64,000 nucleotides of DNA from Methylobacterium sp. R2-1 (GCF_014191355.1 NZ_JACHWM010000004.1:248001-312000); one strand, 5' to 3'. Counted from the first letter of the stretch, positions 46,767 to 56,476 are shown. Program-made: numbers and translations. Notes: generated by a model not told the origin, from the letters alone.

Positions 46767-47216
46767 ATGGGCATGACGCACGGCGCGGCGCAGGGCGGCC
46801 GCAAGCGCCGCCGCCGCGGACGGCGCGGACACGGCGCCATCAACGAGATCAACATGACGCCGTTCATCGACGTCGTGCTGGTTCTGCTGATCGTCTTCAT
46901 GGTGGCCGCACCGATGATGACGGTGGGCGTGCCTCTCGACCTGCCGCAATCGAAGGCGAGCCCGCTCAACTCCGACGTCAAGCCGATCACGCTCTCGATC
47001 CGCCGTACCGGCGAAGTCTATCTCGGTGAGGTCGAGCTGAAGGACGACGACATCGTGCCCCAGCTCATGCAGACCTCGAAGACCGGCACCGAGGAGCGCG
47101 TGTTCGTGCGCGGCGACAAGCGCGTCGATTACGGCCGCGTGGCGCACGTGATGGCGATCGTGACAGGGGGCGGCTTCAAGAAGGTCGCCCTCGTCACCGA
47201 GCCGGAATCGAACTAG
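46767..47216 (+). CDS. tolR: Tol system protein TolR
   Basis: A 149-residue single-pass protein. A basic cytoplasmic head (GGRKRRRRGRRG) leads to INEINMTPFIDVVLVLLIVFMVA, whose Asp is the proton-carrying residue of TolR/ExbD. The periplasmic domain ends with FKKVALVTEPES. The ATG at 46767 follows a GGGAG. Between tolQ and tolA with short spacings, so one operon. Confidence 0.96.
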   Translation: MGMTHGAAQGGRKRRRRGRRGHGAINEINMTPFIDVVLVLLIVFMVAAPMMTVGVPLDLPQSKASPLNSDVKPITLSIRRTGEVYLGEVELKDDDIVPQLMQTSKTGTEERVFVRGDKRVDYGRVAHVMAIVTGGGFKKVALVTEPESN

Positions 47217-47229
47217 CGGAGCGAGAAAA

Positions 47230-48618
47230 GTGGCTCTGCGCTGGCCCGAGTCTTTTCGAAATCGCGAACCGGGTGTCTGGATCTCCGCCGGGGCGCATGC
47301 CGCTGTGCTGGGCCTCGCGCTGTTCGCGGTGGCCGCCCCGGCGCTGCCCGACGCGCAGGAGGGCGTGCCGGTTGAGGTGCTGACGGAGCAGCAATTCTCG
47401 GAGCTGACCCGCGGCGAACGCAACGCCGAGAAGCCGGAGAACAATCCGAACCGCGCCGACCGCGTCTCCGAGAAGATGGAACAGCGCGAGCCCGAGAACG
47501 CGAAGACCGACGCACCAGCCGCGCCCACCCGCACCGCCGACACCAAGCTCGCCGCCGTCGACGCCATGCCCCTGCGCGCCGACACCGCCGACCCGGTGAA
47601 GGAGGAGGCGGAGGCTGCCGCAGCCAAGGCCGAGGCCGCGAAAGCCGAGGCCGAGAAGGCCGCTGCCGCCAAGGCCGCCGAGACAAAGGCCAAGGCGGAA
47701 GCCAAGGCGAAAGCGGATGCCGCGGCCAAAGCGGAAGCCGCAAAGGCCGAGGCCGCCAAGGCGGCCGAAGCCAAAGCTGCTGCCGCGAAGGCAGAGGCCG
47801 AGAAGCGCGAAGAACTGCAGAAGCTGGTCGAGCGCGAGCAGGCGGAGGCCGAAGCCGCCGCCAAGGCTGCAGAGGCGAAAGCCAAGGCGCGGGCAGAAGC
47901 CAAGGCGAAGGCTGACGCCAAAGCCAAAGCGGAGGCCAAAGCCGAGGCGGAGGCGCACGCCAAGGCGGAAGCCGAAGCGAAGGCCAAGGCTGAGGCTGCC
48001 GCGAAGGCCGAAGCGGAGGCCGAGCACCGCAAGCAGGTCGCCGAAGCCAAGGCGAAGGCGGAAGCCGAGGCGAAGGCCAAGGCCGAGGCCGCCGCGAAAG
48101 CCAAGGCGAAGGCGATGGCCGACGCCAAGGCGAAGGCCGATGCCGAGGCCAAGGCGCGCCACCAGGCGGAACTCGCCAACAAGTTCAGCCCCGGCGACAT
48201 CCGCCAGGCACTCGCCTCGAAGGCCGCTTCACAATCGACCGGCGCCACCGGCCGCGAGGTCCAGCGCACGGCCTCGCTCGGCGCGGCGACCGGCAATGCC
48301 CAGCGCCTCTCACCTTCGCTGCGCGATGCCCTGGTTGGCATGCTGCAGCAGCAGATCGAGCGGTGCTACTCGGCGCCGCCCGGTGCGACGCAGGGCGTGG
48401 TGCTGCCGATGCTCGATATCCGCCTCAATCCGGACGGCTCGCTCACCGCCGAACCGCGCGTGATGCGCGCCGGAAACAACTCGGTCGATCAGTCGATCGC
48501 TCAAGCCGCGCTGCGGGCGGTGCGGCGTTGCGCGCCGTACAAGATTCCGGCCCAGTACGCGCCGTACTATAACGACTGGAAGGCCATCAACGCCGAGTTC
48601 GAGTTCTCGCCCGTGTGA
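47230..48618 (+). CDS. tolA: cell envelope integrity protein TolA
   Basis: The inner-membrane-anchored rod links TolQR to TolB and the outer membrane. GTG at 47230 follows GGAG. The 462 residues comprise an N-terminal helix (GAHAAVLGLALFAVAAPAL), a very long Ala/Lys/Glu coiled coil (about 120-320) and a C-terminal TolA/TonB-like domain (about 345-462) with conserved Cys in EQRCYS-like context (QIERCYSAPP) and RRCAPYKIP. The DNA of the coiled coil is a degenerate AAGGCCGAGGC-type repeat. Overlapping high-GC frames are shadows. Confidence 0.93.
   Translation: MALRWPESFRNREPGVWISAGAHAAVLGLALFAVAAPALPDAQEGVPVEVLTEQQFSELTRGERNAEKPENNPNRADRVSEKMEQREPENAKTDAPAAPTRTADTKLAAVDAMPLRADTADPVKEEAEAAAAKAEAAKAEAEKAAAAKAAETKAKAEAKAKADAAAKAEAAKAEAAKAAEAKAAAAKAEAEKREELQKLVEREQAEAEAAAKAAEAKAKARAEAKAKADAKAKAEAKAEAEAHAKAEAEAKAKAEAAAKAEAEAEHRKQVAEAKAKAEAEAKAKAEAAAKAKAKAMADAKAKADAEAKARHQAELANKFSPGDIRQALASKAASQSTGATGREVQRTASLGAATGNAQRLSPSLRDALVGMLQQQIERCYSAPPGATQGVVLPMLDIRLNPDGSLTAEPRVMRAGNNSVDQSIAQAALRAVRRCAPYKIPAQYAPYYNDWKAINAEFEFSPV
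47600..48175 (+). repeat. degenerate Ala-Lys-Glu coding repeat in tolA
   Basis: Long run of degenerate short units encoding KAEAKAKAEA-type sequence, forming the TolA coiled-coil rod. It is prone to in-frame length variation. Confidence 0.85.
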
Positions 48619-48696
48619 TCCGCCGGCTCGACCGGCCGATCCACCGCGTCATCGGCCTTTCTCCTTCGCACTCCCTGACCGACCTGGACTTGTCCC

Positions 48697-50037
48697 ATGC
48701 CTGGAACAGCCTTCACCCGGCGCGGCCTCTTGCCGGCATTTACGGCCGCGCTCGGCGTCCTCGCGCTGGCGCTCCCCGCCGCCACTCCGGCGCAGGCGCA
48801 GTTGCAGCTCCGCATCGGCAGCGGCGCCTTCCAGCCGATGCCGATCGCCGTCGCCGACTTCGCGGGGGATGCCAGCCTCGGCACGCTGGTCTCCAGCGTC
48901 ATCACCAACAACCTGCGCCGCTCCGGCTATTTCACGCCGCTCGAGAAGGGGCGCTTTCCCGAGAACCCGAGCTTCGACGCGGCGCCGAACTTCGAGGCGT
49001 GGAAGGGCGCGGGCGTCCAGGCCCTGGTGACGGGCCGGGTCGGGCGCGACGCCTCGGGCCGGCTCACCGTGGCCTTCCGCCTCTGGGACGTGGCTTCGGG
49101 CCAGCAAATCACAGGTCAGCAATACGGCACCGACGTCGCCAATGCGCGCCGCACCGGGCATCTTGTGTCGGATGCGGTTTACACCAAGGTGACCGGCCTC
49201 GGGCCTTGGTTCGACAGCCGCGTCGCCTTTGTCGACGAGTCCGGCCCGAAGGAGAACCGCCGCAAGCGGCTGATGGTGATGGATCAGGACGGCGCCAACG
49301 TCCGCGCACTGACCGGGGGCGGTGACGTCTCGGTGGTGGCGCCGCGCTACTCGCCGGCGGGGCAGGACATCGCCTTCATGACCCAGGCGCCGGGCCAGCA
49401 GCCCAAGGTCCAGATGATCGACCTCGAGACCGGCAAGCGCCAGACCGTGGGCAACTTTGCCTCGATGAGCGCGAGCCCGCGCTTCTCACCGGACGGTCGC
49501 CGCCTCGTGATGAGCGTGCAGCAGGGCGGCAACGCCGATATCGTCACCGTCGATCTCGCCTCGAAGGCGCAGACGCCGGTCACACAGGGGCTCGCGATCG
49601 ACACCTCGCCGAGCTACTCGCCGGACGGCAGCCAGATCGTGTTCGAATCCGACCGTGGCGGCTCGCAGCAGATCTACGTGATGGGCGCCGACGGCTCGAA
49701 CCCGCGCCGCCTCTCCTTCGGCGAAGGCTCGGCCTCGCAGCCGGCTTGGTCACCCCGCGGCGACCTCATCGCCTTTACCCGGCAGCGGAAAGGGGGCTTC
49801 GCCATCTGCGTGATGAAGCCTGACGGTTCGGGCGAGCGGGTGCTGACGGAGGGCTTTCACAACGAGAGCCCGACATTCGCGCCGAACGGCCAGTACGTGA
49901 TGTTCTTCCGCGATCCCGGCGGGCAGGGCGGCGGCAAGCTCTACATGGTCGACATCACCGGCAAGGTGGAGCAGCCGGTGCCGACCCCGTCCTTCGCCTC
50001 GGACCCGACTTGGTCGCCGCTTCTGTCGGGAAAGTAG
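48697..50037 (+). CDS. tolB: Tol-Pal system beta-propeller protein TolB
   Basis: A 446-residue periplasmic protein. Signal peptide with core FTAALGVLALALPAATPAQA, an N-terminal alpha/beta domain (about 35-170), and a six-bladed beta-propeller (about 190-440) built from PD40/WD40-like repeats such as PRFSPDGRRLVMS and PSYSPDGSQIVFESDR. TolB binds Pal and colicins. pal, which normally follows, is absent; 884 non-coding-looking bases come next. Confidence 0.96.
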   Translation: MPGTAFTRRGLLPAFTAALGVLALALPAATPAQAQLQLRIGSGAFQPMPIAVADFAGDASLGTLVSSVITNNLRRSGYFTPLEKGRFPENPSFDAAPNFEAWKGAGVQALVTGRVGRDASGRLTVAFRLWDVASGQQITGQQYGTDVANARRTGHLVSDAVYTKVTGLGPWFDSRVAFVDESGPKENRRKRLMVMDQDGANVRALTGGGDVSVVAPRYSPAGQDIAFMTQAPGQQPKVQMIDLETGKRQTVGNFASMSASPRFSPDGRRLVMSVQQGGNADIVTVDLASKAQTPVTQGLAIDTSPSYSPDGSQIVFESDRGGSQQIYVMGADGSNPRRLSFGEGSASQPAWSPRGDLIAFTRQRKGGFAICVMKPDGSGERVLTEGFHNESPTFAPNGQYVMFFRDPGGQGGGKLYMVDITGKVEQPVPTPSFASDPTWSPLLSGK

Positions 50038-50921
50038 TCCGACCGCTTGCGACCGGCCTCGTCCCGCGAGGCCGGCGACGAACGCCTCTCGCAAGGTGGG
50101 CCATCGCCGGTGGCGCTACGTTCTCGGAGATCGATCCGACACGCGCCCGTCGACGGTCGCACGCCAACGACAAAAATCCGCGCGAGCCTCGATGGCCGGC
50201 ACGGTGAAAGCTCTCTCGCGTGCGATAGAAACCGCGGCGGAAGCGGTCCAAAGGTGGGGCTAATGCGTGTTCGAAGTCGCGCCGTGTCGGCCGCTTCTGC
50301 GCCCCTAGGGATCCGCTTCCGTCCGGTGTTCGTGGCGGGCCGCTAAGTCCGAGACCGAACGGGTTCTCAGGCTATCGTTGCGGCTTTGCGCTGCGGTGGA
50401 GTCATCCCTGTCTCCTCCAGCTTTCGCCAACAAACCGTGCGCGGACGAGCGGTTTCTTGGCCGATGTGCTTGCGACTGCGAAGCACGCATAGAGACTGCG
50501 TCCGTATTGGCAGGTCGTCAAGCGGAAATCTGCTGCCAAGCCGACTGTTTTTTGCCAGGGCGAACTCTTTCTAGACAAAACCGTTCGCCGGCAACGGCTT
50601 ACGGCAAGCTGCGGAAAGGTCCTGTGCGCACAAGTCAGGAACCCCGACGCACCCCATCCCGCGACCGGTCGGGACCCATCTCGGCACCGGTCCCGGAGGC
50701 GGTTCTTGCCGAGGTCGTGTATGGAGCAAGTCGGAGAAGTGCCGGAGGCACGGACACAAAGCAGCATCAATCGACTGGGAAACTGGGATGCCCGTTCGTG
50801 CTGCATCCCCCGGCAAACGGACGGGCTCGCGGGCCGGCACGACGTGCATCAACAGGCGTGCCGGCTCGCGGAGAACGTCGGCTACGGTCGTGACGAAGAG
50901 TCGCCCTCCACTGCCGTGCGC
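50038..50921. other. long intergenic region after tolB, where pal would be expected
   Basis: About 884 bases between the convergent tolB and glutathione transferase genes. No reading frame has family resemblance or codon usage like its neighbours: the longest (50378-50893 plus, 50402-50806 minus) are Arg/Cys-rich and lack ribosome sites. No lipobox or OmpA-like domain can be seen on either strand. Possibly a relic or a region with an RNA gene I cannot identify. Confidence 0.6.
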
Positions 50922-51557
50922 TCAGATCGCGCCGAGGCCGCGCTGCACTGCCGGGCGGGCGAGCAGCGTGTCGAGCCAGCGGCGCACGTTCGGGTGGCCG
51001 TCCAGCTCGATGCCCTGCTTGCCATGGAATTTTGCCCAGGTCAGCGCGGCGATGTCGGCGATCGAGTACGTGTCGGCGAGAAATTCATGGGCGGCGAGCC
51101 GCCGGTCGAGGACGCCGTAGAGGCGCTTGGCCTCCTCCGTGAATCGCTCGATGGCGTAGGGGATCTTTTCCTGCGCGTAGATGCGGAAATGGTGTGCCTG
51201 TCCCAACATCGGGCCGAGCCCCCCCACCTGCCAGAACAACCACTCGTCCACCGCCGTGCGAGCGCGCTCGTCGCTGGGATAGAGACAGCCGGTCTTCCGA
51301 CCGAGATACTGCAGGATCGCACCCGACTCGAACACCGAAATCGGCGCGCCGCCCGGCCCGTCGGGATCGACGATGGCCGGGATCTTGTTGTTGGGTGAGA
51401 TGGTGAGAAAGTCGGGCGCCATCTGCTCGCCCTTGCCGATATTCACCGGTACGATCCGGTAGGGTAACCCGCACTCTTCGAGCATGATCGGGATCTTCCA
51501 CCCGTTCGGCGTGCTCCAGGTGTAGAGTTCGATCGGCTGCGCCGTCGTGACCGCCAT
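50922..51557 (-). CDS. glutathione S-transferase family protein (YfcG/Ure2p-like)
   Basis: A 211-residue cytosolic protein. An N-terminal thioredoxin fold starts ELYTWSTPNGWKIPIMLEE; the TPN stretch is typical of the YfcG (nu-class) disulfide-reducing transferases. NNKIPAIVD gives the cis-Pro loop, and FESGAILQYLGRK contains the Glu-Ser that binds the gamma-glutamyl group. The C-terminal helical domain has ADTYSIADIAALTWAKF with the N-capping Ser and Asp. The ATG at 51557 follows GGGAAG. Probably a glutathione-dependent disulfide reductase or detoxification enzyme. Confidence 0.92.
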   Translation of the reverse strand: MAVTTAQPIELYTWSTPNGWKIPIMLEECGLPYRIVPVNIGKGEQMAPDFLTISPNNKIPAIVDPDGPGGAPISVFESGAILQYLGRKTGCLYPSDERARTAVDEWLFWQVGGLGPMLGQAHHFRIYAQEKIPYAIERFTEEAKRLYGVLDRRLAAHEFLADTYSIADIAALTWAKFHGKQGIELDGHPNVRRWLDTLLARPAVQRGLGAI

Positions 51558-51755
51558 GCTGGCTTCCCGGAAAAGCGGGCCCGCGCCCATCCTCGGCTAA
51601 GGAGGTAGCGCGGAACGGGTCGAAGGCTCAAGCCGAAGGCCAAGCTTGCCTCCAATCGTGCGCAAGTTGCAGGGGACGCTTGCTCTTTGATCGCCGATGC
51701 GGCTGAGATGCGGCGTACGGCGACGCTGCCGAATCCGTCCCACCGGAGTTGCCCG

Positions 51756-52037
51756 ATGCTCTCTCGTCTCCTCGCCGCCGCGGCTCTTGCCGCGCCGCTT
51801 CTCCTGGCTCAGGCCGCGACGGCCAAGGAGGCCTGGAGCGCGCCGAGCGCCAAGGAAGCGGCGAAGGAGCAGACGGCGAAGGAGCCGAGCGTGGCCCAAT
51901 CCGCTGCCCGCGAGCGGCAGAAGAAGTGCGGCGCCGAGTGGCGCGCGCTCTCGGCCACCGAGAAAGCCGCTCAAGGGCCGAAGTGGCCGCAATATTACAG
52001 CAAGTGCGTCAAGCGCCTGAAGGAGCAGAAGGCCTGA
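51756..52037 (+). CDS. small secreted protein with a two-cysteine C-terminal motif
   Basis: A 93-residue precursor. Signal peptide MLSRLLAAAALAAPLLLAQAATA, then a Lys/Glu/Ala-rich spacer and a short domain with two Cys, two Trp and a Tyr pair (KKCGAEWRAL, then WPQYYSKCVKRL). The arrangement is reminiscent of PsiF-type repeat proteins but not close enough to assign. GGAG precedes the ATG at 51756. Periplasmic location is likely. The function is unknown. Confidence 0.72.
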   Translation: MLSRLLAAAALAAPLLLAQAATAKEAWSAPSAKEAAKEQTAKEPSVAQSAARERQKKCGAEWRALSATEKAAQGPKWPQYYSKCVKRLKEQKA

Positions 52038-52214
52038 CGAGTCCGAAGGATCGCTCACGCCGTTGACGGGATAGGTCGTACGAGACAGGTCGCTTGTGAA
52101 CCGAATGGTGGCGCGCGAGTTGCCCGCCGCCCTGTTCGGAAACGCTCCCGGGCCGAAGCGGAGTTCGGTTCCGCGCGGGAGCGCATCGAAGCGAAGACGG
52201 GAAGCCTCACCGAC

Positions 52215-52649
52215 ATGGAGCGTGAACGCCGCATCCTGCAGCGCACGGTGGCGGTCGCCGCGGTCGTGCCTGTCCTGGCGGGCCTGTACGGCGTCCTGTT
52301 CGGCATCGATGGAATCGGCGGCGGCACGCCGGTCAACGTGTCGGCCGACAGCCATTTCCGGTACTTGTCCGGCCTGCTGACCGGCATCGGCATCCTGTTC
52401 CTCACCTGCGTACCGGGGATCGAGGACAAGTCGCGGCTGTTCCGCTTCCTGACCCTCGTTGTGGTGCTCGGCGGGCTGGCGCGGCTGCTCGGGCTCTCCC
52501 TCACGGGCGTGCCGTCGCTGACCATGCTCGCGGCGCTCGCCCTCGAACTCGTCGTCACGCCGCTGCTCTGCCTGTGGCAGATGCGGGTCGCGCGCCTCGC
52601 CCGGGATCGGAGGCAGGCTCTGGAGCCAGGTCTCGAGGTCGTACAGTGA
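52215..52649 (+). CDS. DUF4345 family membrane protein
   Basis: A 144-residue four-helix protein. SADSHFRYLSGLLTGIGILF, FLTLVVVLGGLARLLGLSL and LALELVVTPLLCLWQMR are the three conserved parts of the DUF4345 family. Its TGA overlaps the GTG of the following FUSC gene (GTGA), so the pair were translationally coupled when the efflux locus was intact. Function unknown. Confidence 0.82.
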   Translation: MERERRILQRTVAVAAVVPVLAGLYGVLFGIDGIGGGTPVNVSADSHFRYLSGLLTGIGILFLTCVPGIEDKSRLFRFLTLVVVLGGLARLLGLSLTGVPSLTMLAALALELVVTPLLCLWQMRVARLARDRRQALEPGLEVVQ

Positions 52650-53570
52650 GTGGGGCGGCGCGGCGGGCCGACCGGGCGGGTCCGGGCGAGCGCCTGCTCG
52701 ACGCAATCGACCGCTGGGTGCCCAAACCCGCCGCCTGGGCCTTCGCCCTCCGGATCTGGCTCGCCATGATGCTGGCGCTCTACGCCGCATTCTGGCTCCA
52801 GCTCGACAGCGCCTCCTCGGCCGCCGTCTGCGTCGCGATCCTGGCCCAGCCGAAACGCGGTCAGGCCCTCTCGAAAGCCGGCTACCGCTTCCTCGGAACG
52901 GTGGTCGGTGGCCTTGTCGGCTTGGTGCTGATGGCGCTGTTCGGGCAGGATCGCGTGCTCCTGCTCGTCAGCTTCGCCTGCTGGTTGGGCCTGTGCGTCT
53001 TCGTCGCGCAGTTCCTGCAGGACACCCGCGCCTACGGGGCGATGCTCTCCGGCTACACCGTGGCGATCGTCGCGATCGCCCATATCGATGCACCCCAGAC
53101 GGTGTTCGATGCCGCCATCGGTCGCGTCGCCGCAATCGCGGTCGGCATCGTCGCGATCACCTTCATCAACGACGCGCTCGCCTCACCGAGCACGTGGCAG
53201 GCCCTTCTCCCACGCCTCGCCGAGGCCCACGCAGCCGTCACGTCAGGGCCTTTGCCCGCGAGAGCCTGACCCGAAGCGATCCCGGACCGGAGCGCACGGC
53301 CGCTCTGATCCGGCAAGTCGCGCCGATGCGGGCGGATGCGAGCGCCATCGCCGGCGAACTCGATGACGGCATCCACCGGGCCGCGGGCGCCCGCAGCACC
53401 ATCGCTGCGCTCTACGTCCTGGCCGCGGCCAGCCGAGCGCTGGCGGCGGCGATGGAGCGCATCGACAGGCCCGGCCCGCGGGTGCGCGAGGCACTTGCCC
53501 CCGCTCTGCGCTCGGTCGCGGAGGGCAAGGGGCGTCCGGCCGAAGCTCTCGCCCGCGGCCGCGACCCGCA
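52646..53570 (+). pseudogene. FUSC/AaeB-type efflux membrane protein, frameshifted and truncated
   Basis: From a GTG at 52646 the first 207 residues are a good FUSC N-terminal half, with about six helices (RIWLAMMLALYAAFWLQL, SSAAVCVAILAQPKRGQAL, YGAMLSGYTVAIVAIAHI and others). The frame stops at 53269. The expected continuation (RAFARESLTRSDPGPERTAA) lies in the next frame, so an indel occurred around 53230-53245. That second frame runs to about 53565 and then loses similarity. The C-terminal helices and second cytoplasmic domain of a normal 650-700-residue FUSC protein are missing. Presumed nonfunctional; a sequencing error could explain the frameshift but not the missing second half. Confidence 0.75.
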
Positions 53571-53806
53571 CTCAGGACCTGCCGAACGTCGATCCGGTCT
53601 ATACCTGGGTGCGGCTCGCCCAGCGGGTGCCGGTGCGGATCCGTATCGATCATGTGCCGTCCGAGGTGACCCTGGTCGCGGGCATGACGGCCACCGTGGT
53701 CGTCGGCGATGGCCGCGAGGGGCAGCCGCAATGGGTCAAATCACTGCGCGATCGGCTTTTCGGCACTCCCAACCGGACGGAACCCGGTGCCGAGCGGAAG
53801 AACTGA
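53571..53806 (+). pseudogene. 3' remnant of an HlyD/AaeA-type membrane fusion protein
   Basis: About 78 residues, in the first FUSC reading frame, match the C-terminal end of AaeA/HlyD periplasmic adaptors: LPNVDPVYTWVRLAQRVPVR, then the beta-barrel element HVPSEVTLVAGMTATVVV. The N-terminal anchor, hairpin and lipoyl domains are absent. The fragment is joined directly to the truncated FUSC gene, so one deletion seems to have removed the end of FUSC, any DUF1656 gene, and the beginning of the adaptor. Confidence 0.72.
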
Positions 53807-53862
53807 AGCCGCCGCTGGGCACAGACGGTGCGATGCCTGCAAAAATTCGGTAGAGCGGCGCC

Positions 53863-55212
53863 ATGGTCGCCTCTCCCCTCGTCCGCTTCGCCCCTTCGCC
53901 GACCGGCTTCCTGCATATCGGCAATGCCCGGCCGGCGCTGTTGAACGCTCTGTTCGCCCGGCGCGAGGGCGGCCGCTTCCTGCTGCGCCTCGATGACACC
54001 GACCGGGAGCGGTCGACGGAGGAGTTCGCCGCCGCCGTGGCCGAGGATCTCGGCTGGCTCGGCATCCAGCCGGACCTGTTCTTCCGCCAGAGCGATCGCA
54101 CCGCGCTCTACGACGCGGCGGCCGAGCGGCTGAAGGCGGAGGGTCGGCTCTATCCCTGCTACGAGACGCCGGGGGAGTTGGAGCGGCGGCGCAAGCGCCA
54201 GCTCGGCCGCGGTCTGCCGCCGATCTACGATCGGGCGGCGCTCGCCCTGACCGAGGCCGAGCGCGCCGCGCTGGAGGCCGAGGGAAGGCGCCCGCACTGG
54301 CGTTTCAAGCTCGATCACCGGGTCGTCGCCTGGAACGACCTCGTCCGCGGCGAGAGCCACGTCGATTGTGCCTCGCTCTCCGACCCGGTGCTGGTGCGCG
54401 CTGACGGCAGCTACCTCTACACGCTGCCCTCGGTCGTGGACGACGCGGAGGTCGGCGTCACCCACGTGATCCGCGGCGAGGATCACGTGACGAATACCGG
54501 CGTTCAGGTGCAGCTCTTCGAAGCGCTCGGCGCGTCGGTCCCCGCCTTCGGCCATCACAACCTGCTGACAACCGCGGACGGGGAGGGGCTGTCGAAGCGC
54601 CTCGGCCACCTGTCCCTGCGCTCCCTGCGCGAGGCCGGCTACGAGCCCGCCGCCGTGCGCTCGCTCGCGGTGCTGACCGGCTCGGCCGAGGCCGTGCGTC
54701 CGATCGCCTCCCTCGACGAGCTGGCGAGCCTCGTTGATCTCGCCCACCTCTCGCGCGCTCCGGCCCGGTTCGACCCGGCCGAGCTCGACGGGATGAATGC
54801 GCGTCTCGTCCACGACATGCCGCTCGACGCGGCGCGCGAGCGGCTGGTCAACCTCGGCGTCCCGGAAGAACAGGCCGAGCCGTTCTGGCTCGCGGTGCGA
54901 GCCAATCTCGGCCGCGTCTCCGATGCCGCCGATTGGTGGCGGGTGGTGGAGGGGCCGGTCACGCCGGTGATCGCCGAGCCGGATTTCATCGCCAAGGCCG
55001 CCCGCCTGCTGCCGGAGGCGCCGTTCGACGCCGGCACGTGGAAGGTCTGGACCGACGCGGTGAAGGCCGAGACCGGCGCCAAGGGCCGCGCCCTGTTCAT
55101 GCCGCTGCGCCTCGCGCTGACCGGTCTCGACCACGGGCCAGACCTCTCGGCGCTGCTTCCGCTGATCGGACGCGAGCGGGCTGCAAAGCGTCTGGCGGGG
55201 GCGGCGGCTTAG
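53863..55212 (+). CDS. gltX: glutamyl-tRNA synthetase (second, short type)
   Basis: A class I aminoacyl-tRNA synthetase of 449 residues. HIGH motif as HIGN at 18-21 in [14 protein letters not shown], and the KMSKS-equivalent as L243-S-K-R246 ([10 protein letters not shown]). The altered GLSKR form is typical of the shorter GluRS paralogue found alongside the main GluRS in many alphaproteobacteria; in such organisms one copy charges tRNA-Glu and the other may charge tRNA-Gln for transamidation. The anticodon-binding domain is at the C-terminus. The end overlaps the convergent methyltransferase gene by four bases. Confidence 0.95.
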   Translation: MVASPLVRFAPSPTGFLHIGNARPALLNALFARREGGRFLLRLDDTDRERSTEEFAAAVAEDLGWLGIQPDLFFRQSDRTALYDAAAERLKAEGRLYPCYETPGELERRRKRQLGRGLPPIYDRAALALTEAERAALEAEGRRPHWRFKLDHRVVAWNDLVRGESHVDCASLSDPVLVRADGSYLYTLPSVVDDAEVGVTHVIRGEDHVTNTGVQVQLFEALGASVPAFGHHNLLTTADGEGLSKRLGHLSLRSLREAGYEPAAVRSLAVLTGSAEAVRPIASLDELASLVDLAHLSRAPARFDPAELDGMNARLVHDMPLDAARERLVNLGVPEEQAEPFWLAVRANLGRVSDAADWWRVVEGPVTPVIAEPDFIAKAARLLPEAPFDAGTWKVWTDAVKAETGAKGRALFMPLRLALTGLDHGPDLSALLPLIGRERAAKRLAGAAA

Positions 55213-55988
55213 TCCGAAACCCCGTCGGGCTCGGCCTCGATCATCATCACGTCGAGGGTGAAGCTGCCGTCTTCCTCCAGCGCGAAATGGGACCGCACCG
55301 GTTCGGGTGCCGCCTGTTGCAGGGTGCGGATCGCCGCGACGCTCGCCTCCGGCGTGCCCATCCGAGCAATCCAGGACGGAAAATCCATGCGCACCCGCCA
55401 GCGCCGGACGGCACCGGGCACGAAGCCGGCCTCCGCCAGCATCCGGCGCCATTCCCCCTCGCCGTAATCCCGCACGTGGGACGGGTCGCGCAGCAGCTCC
55501 CAGGCCTGAAGATGGGTATCGAGGAGCGGCGGACCCGGATGCACGACATCGACGAGGCCGAGGCGTCCATCGGGCGTCAGCACGCGGTGCGCCTCCCGCA
55601 GGGCCGCGGGCACGTCGCCCCAGTGATGGGCGCTGTAGCGCGAGAGCACGCGACCGAAGCGTGCATCCGCGAAGGGCAGCGCCTCGACGCTGGCTTGCTG
55701 GGTGGCGACATTCGCCAATCCGCGGCGTCCCGCCTCGGCGGCGACCGCATCGAGCATTGCCTGCGACAGGTCGAGGGCGGTCACCGAGCGCACATGCGGC
55801 GCCACCGCATAGGTGACGTGGCCGCCGCCACAGCCGAGATCGAGCACGGCCGCATGGGGGAGGGCACCGAAGCGGGCCAGAGCCGCGAGATCCTCGCCAG
55901 CGGCGTGGACGGCACTTGCGACGTAGTCGGCGGCACGGCTGCCGAACTGGCTCTCCGTGTGGGCGTCGTGGCTCGGCGCTGGAGTCAT
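55209..55988 (-). CDS. class I SAM-dependent methyltransferase (UbiE/Coq5-like)
   Basis: A 259-residue enzyme. Motif [10 protein letters not shown] at 48-56, the acidic end of strand 2 in [10 protein letters not shown], and motif post-[41 protein letters not shown] is the common motif III region. The substrate is not deducible. Its ATG overlaps the stop of the upstream VOC gene (ATGA), so the pair are coupled; the VOC neighbour does not clarify the reaction. Confidence 0.9.
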   Translation of the reverse strand: MTPAPSHDAHTESQFGSRAADYVASAVHAAGEDLAALARFGALPHAAVLDLGCGGGHVTYAVAPHVRSVTALDLSQAMLDAVAAEAGRRGLANVATQQASVEALPFADARFGRVLSRYSAHHWGDVPAALREAHRVLTPDGRLGLVDVVHPGPPLLDTHLQAWELLRDPSHVRDYGEGEWRRMLAEAGFVPGAVRRWRVRMDFPSWIARMGTPEASVAAIRTLQQAAPEPVRSHFALEEDGSFTLDVMMIEAEPDGVSD

Positions 55989-56476
55989 GTCGTCGCTTCT
56001 CCGCCGGCCGCCGCCCGTTCAAGAGCGGCGACATCGAGCTTCACCATATCCTGCATCGCGGTGAAGACGCGGGCGGCCACATTCGGGCTGGGATCGGCGA
56101 GGAGGCGCGGCAGGATCTCGGGCACGATCTGCCACGGCACGCCCCATCGGTCGCGCAGCCAGCCGCAGGCGATCTCCGCGCCGCCCTCGGCGGTGAGCGA
56201 AGCCCACAGACGGTCGACCTCGGCCTGATCTCGGCAGGTGACCGAGATCGACGCGGCGGTTCCGTATTCGACCGGCGTGCCGCCGTTCAGCGCCTGGAAG
56301 CTCTGCCCACCGAGGGTGAAGACGATCAGGATCGGCTCGCCGGCCTCGCCGCCCGGCCAGGGACCCGGCGCGCGCTGAATGTGGTCGATGCGCGAATTGG
56401 CCACGAGCGAGACGTAGAGGCGGACGGCCGCCTCCGCGTCCTTACCGAACCAGAGGCAGGTGCTGACGCTGGACAT
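55985..56476 (-). CDS. VOC superfamily (PhnB-like) protein
   Basis: A 163-residue protein of the PhnB/3-demethylubiquinone-methyltransferase-like domain family: STCLWFGKDAEAAVRLYVSL at the start, FTLGGQSFQALNGGTP in the middle, and ACGWLRDRWGVPWQIVPEIL near the end. The fold is a vicinal-oxygen-chelate barrel; most members have no defined activity. The start at 56476 (MSSVSTCLWF) is chosen over a longer frame. The ATGA overlap with the methyltransferase gene indicates one operon. Confidence 0.88.
   Translation of the reverse strand: MSSVSTCLWFGKDAEAAVRLYVSLVANSRIDHIQRAPGPWPGGEAGEPILIVFTLGGQSFQALNGGTPVEYGTAASISVTCRDQAEVDRLWASLTAEGGAEIACGWLRDRWGVPWQIVPEILPRLLADPSPNVAARVFTAMQDMVKLDVAALERAAAGGEATT

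Noticed and set aside
47600-48175. tolA repetitive DNA considered as a tandem repeat or CRISPR-like array
   Set aside because: Units are degenerate, in frame and encode the expected coiled coil; no regular spacers.
50378-50893. 171-codon frame after tolB as a diverged pal or hypothetical gene
   Set aside because: Arg/Ser/Cys-rich, no signal peptide, lipobox or OmpA-like motif, and three competing frames of similar quality exist.
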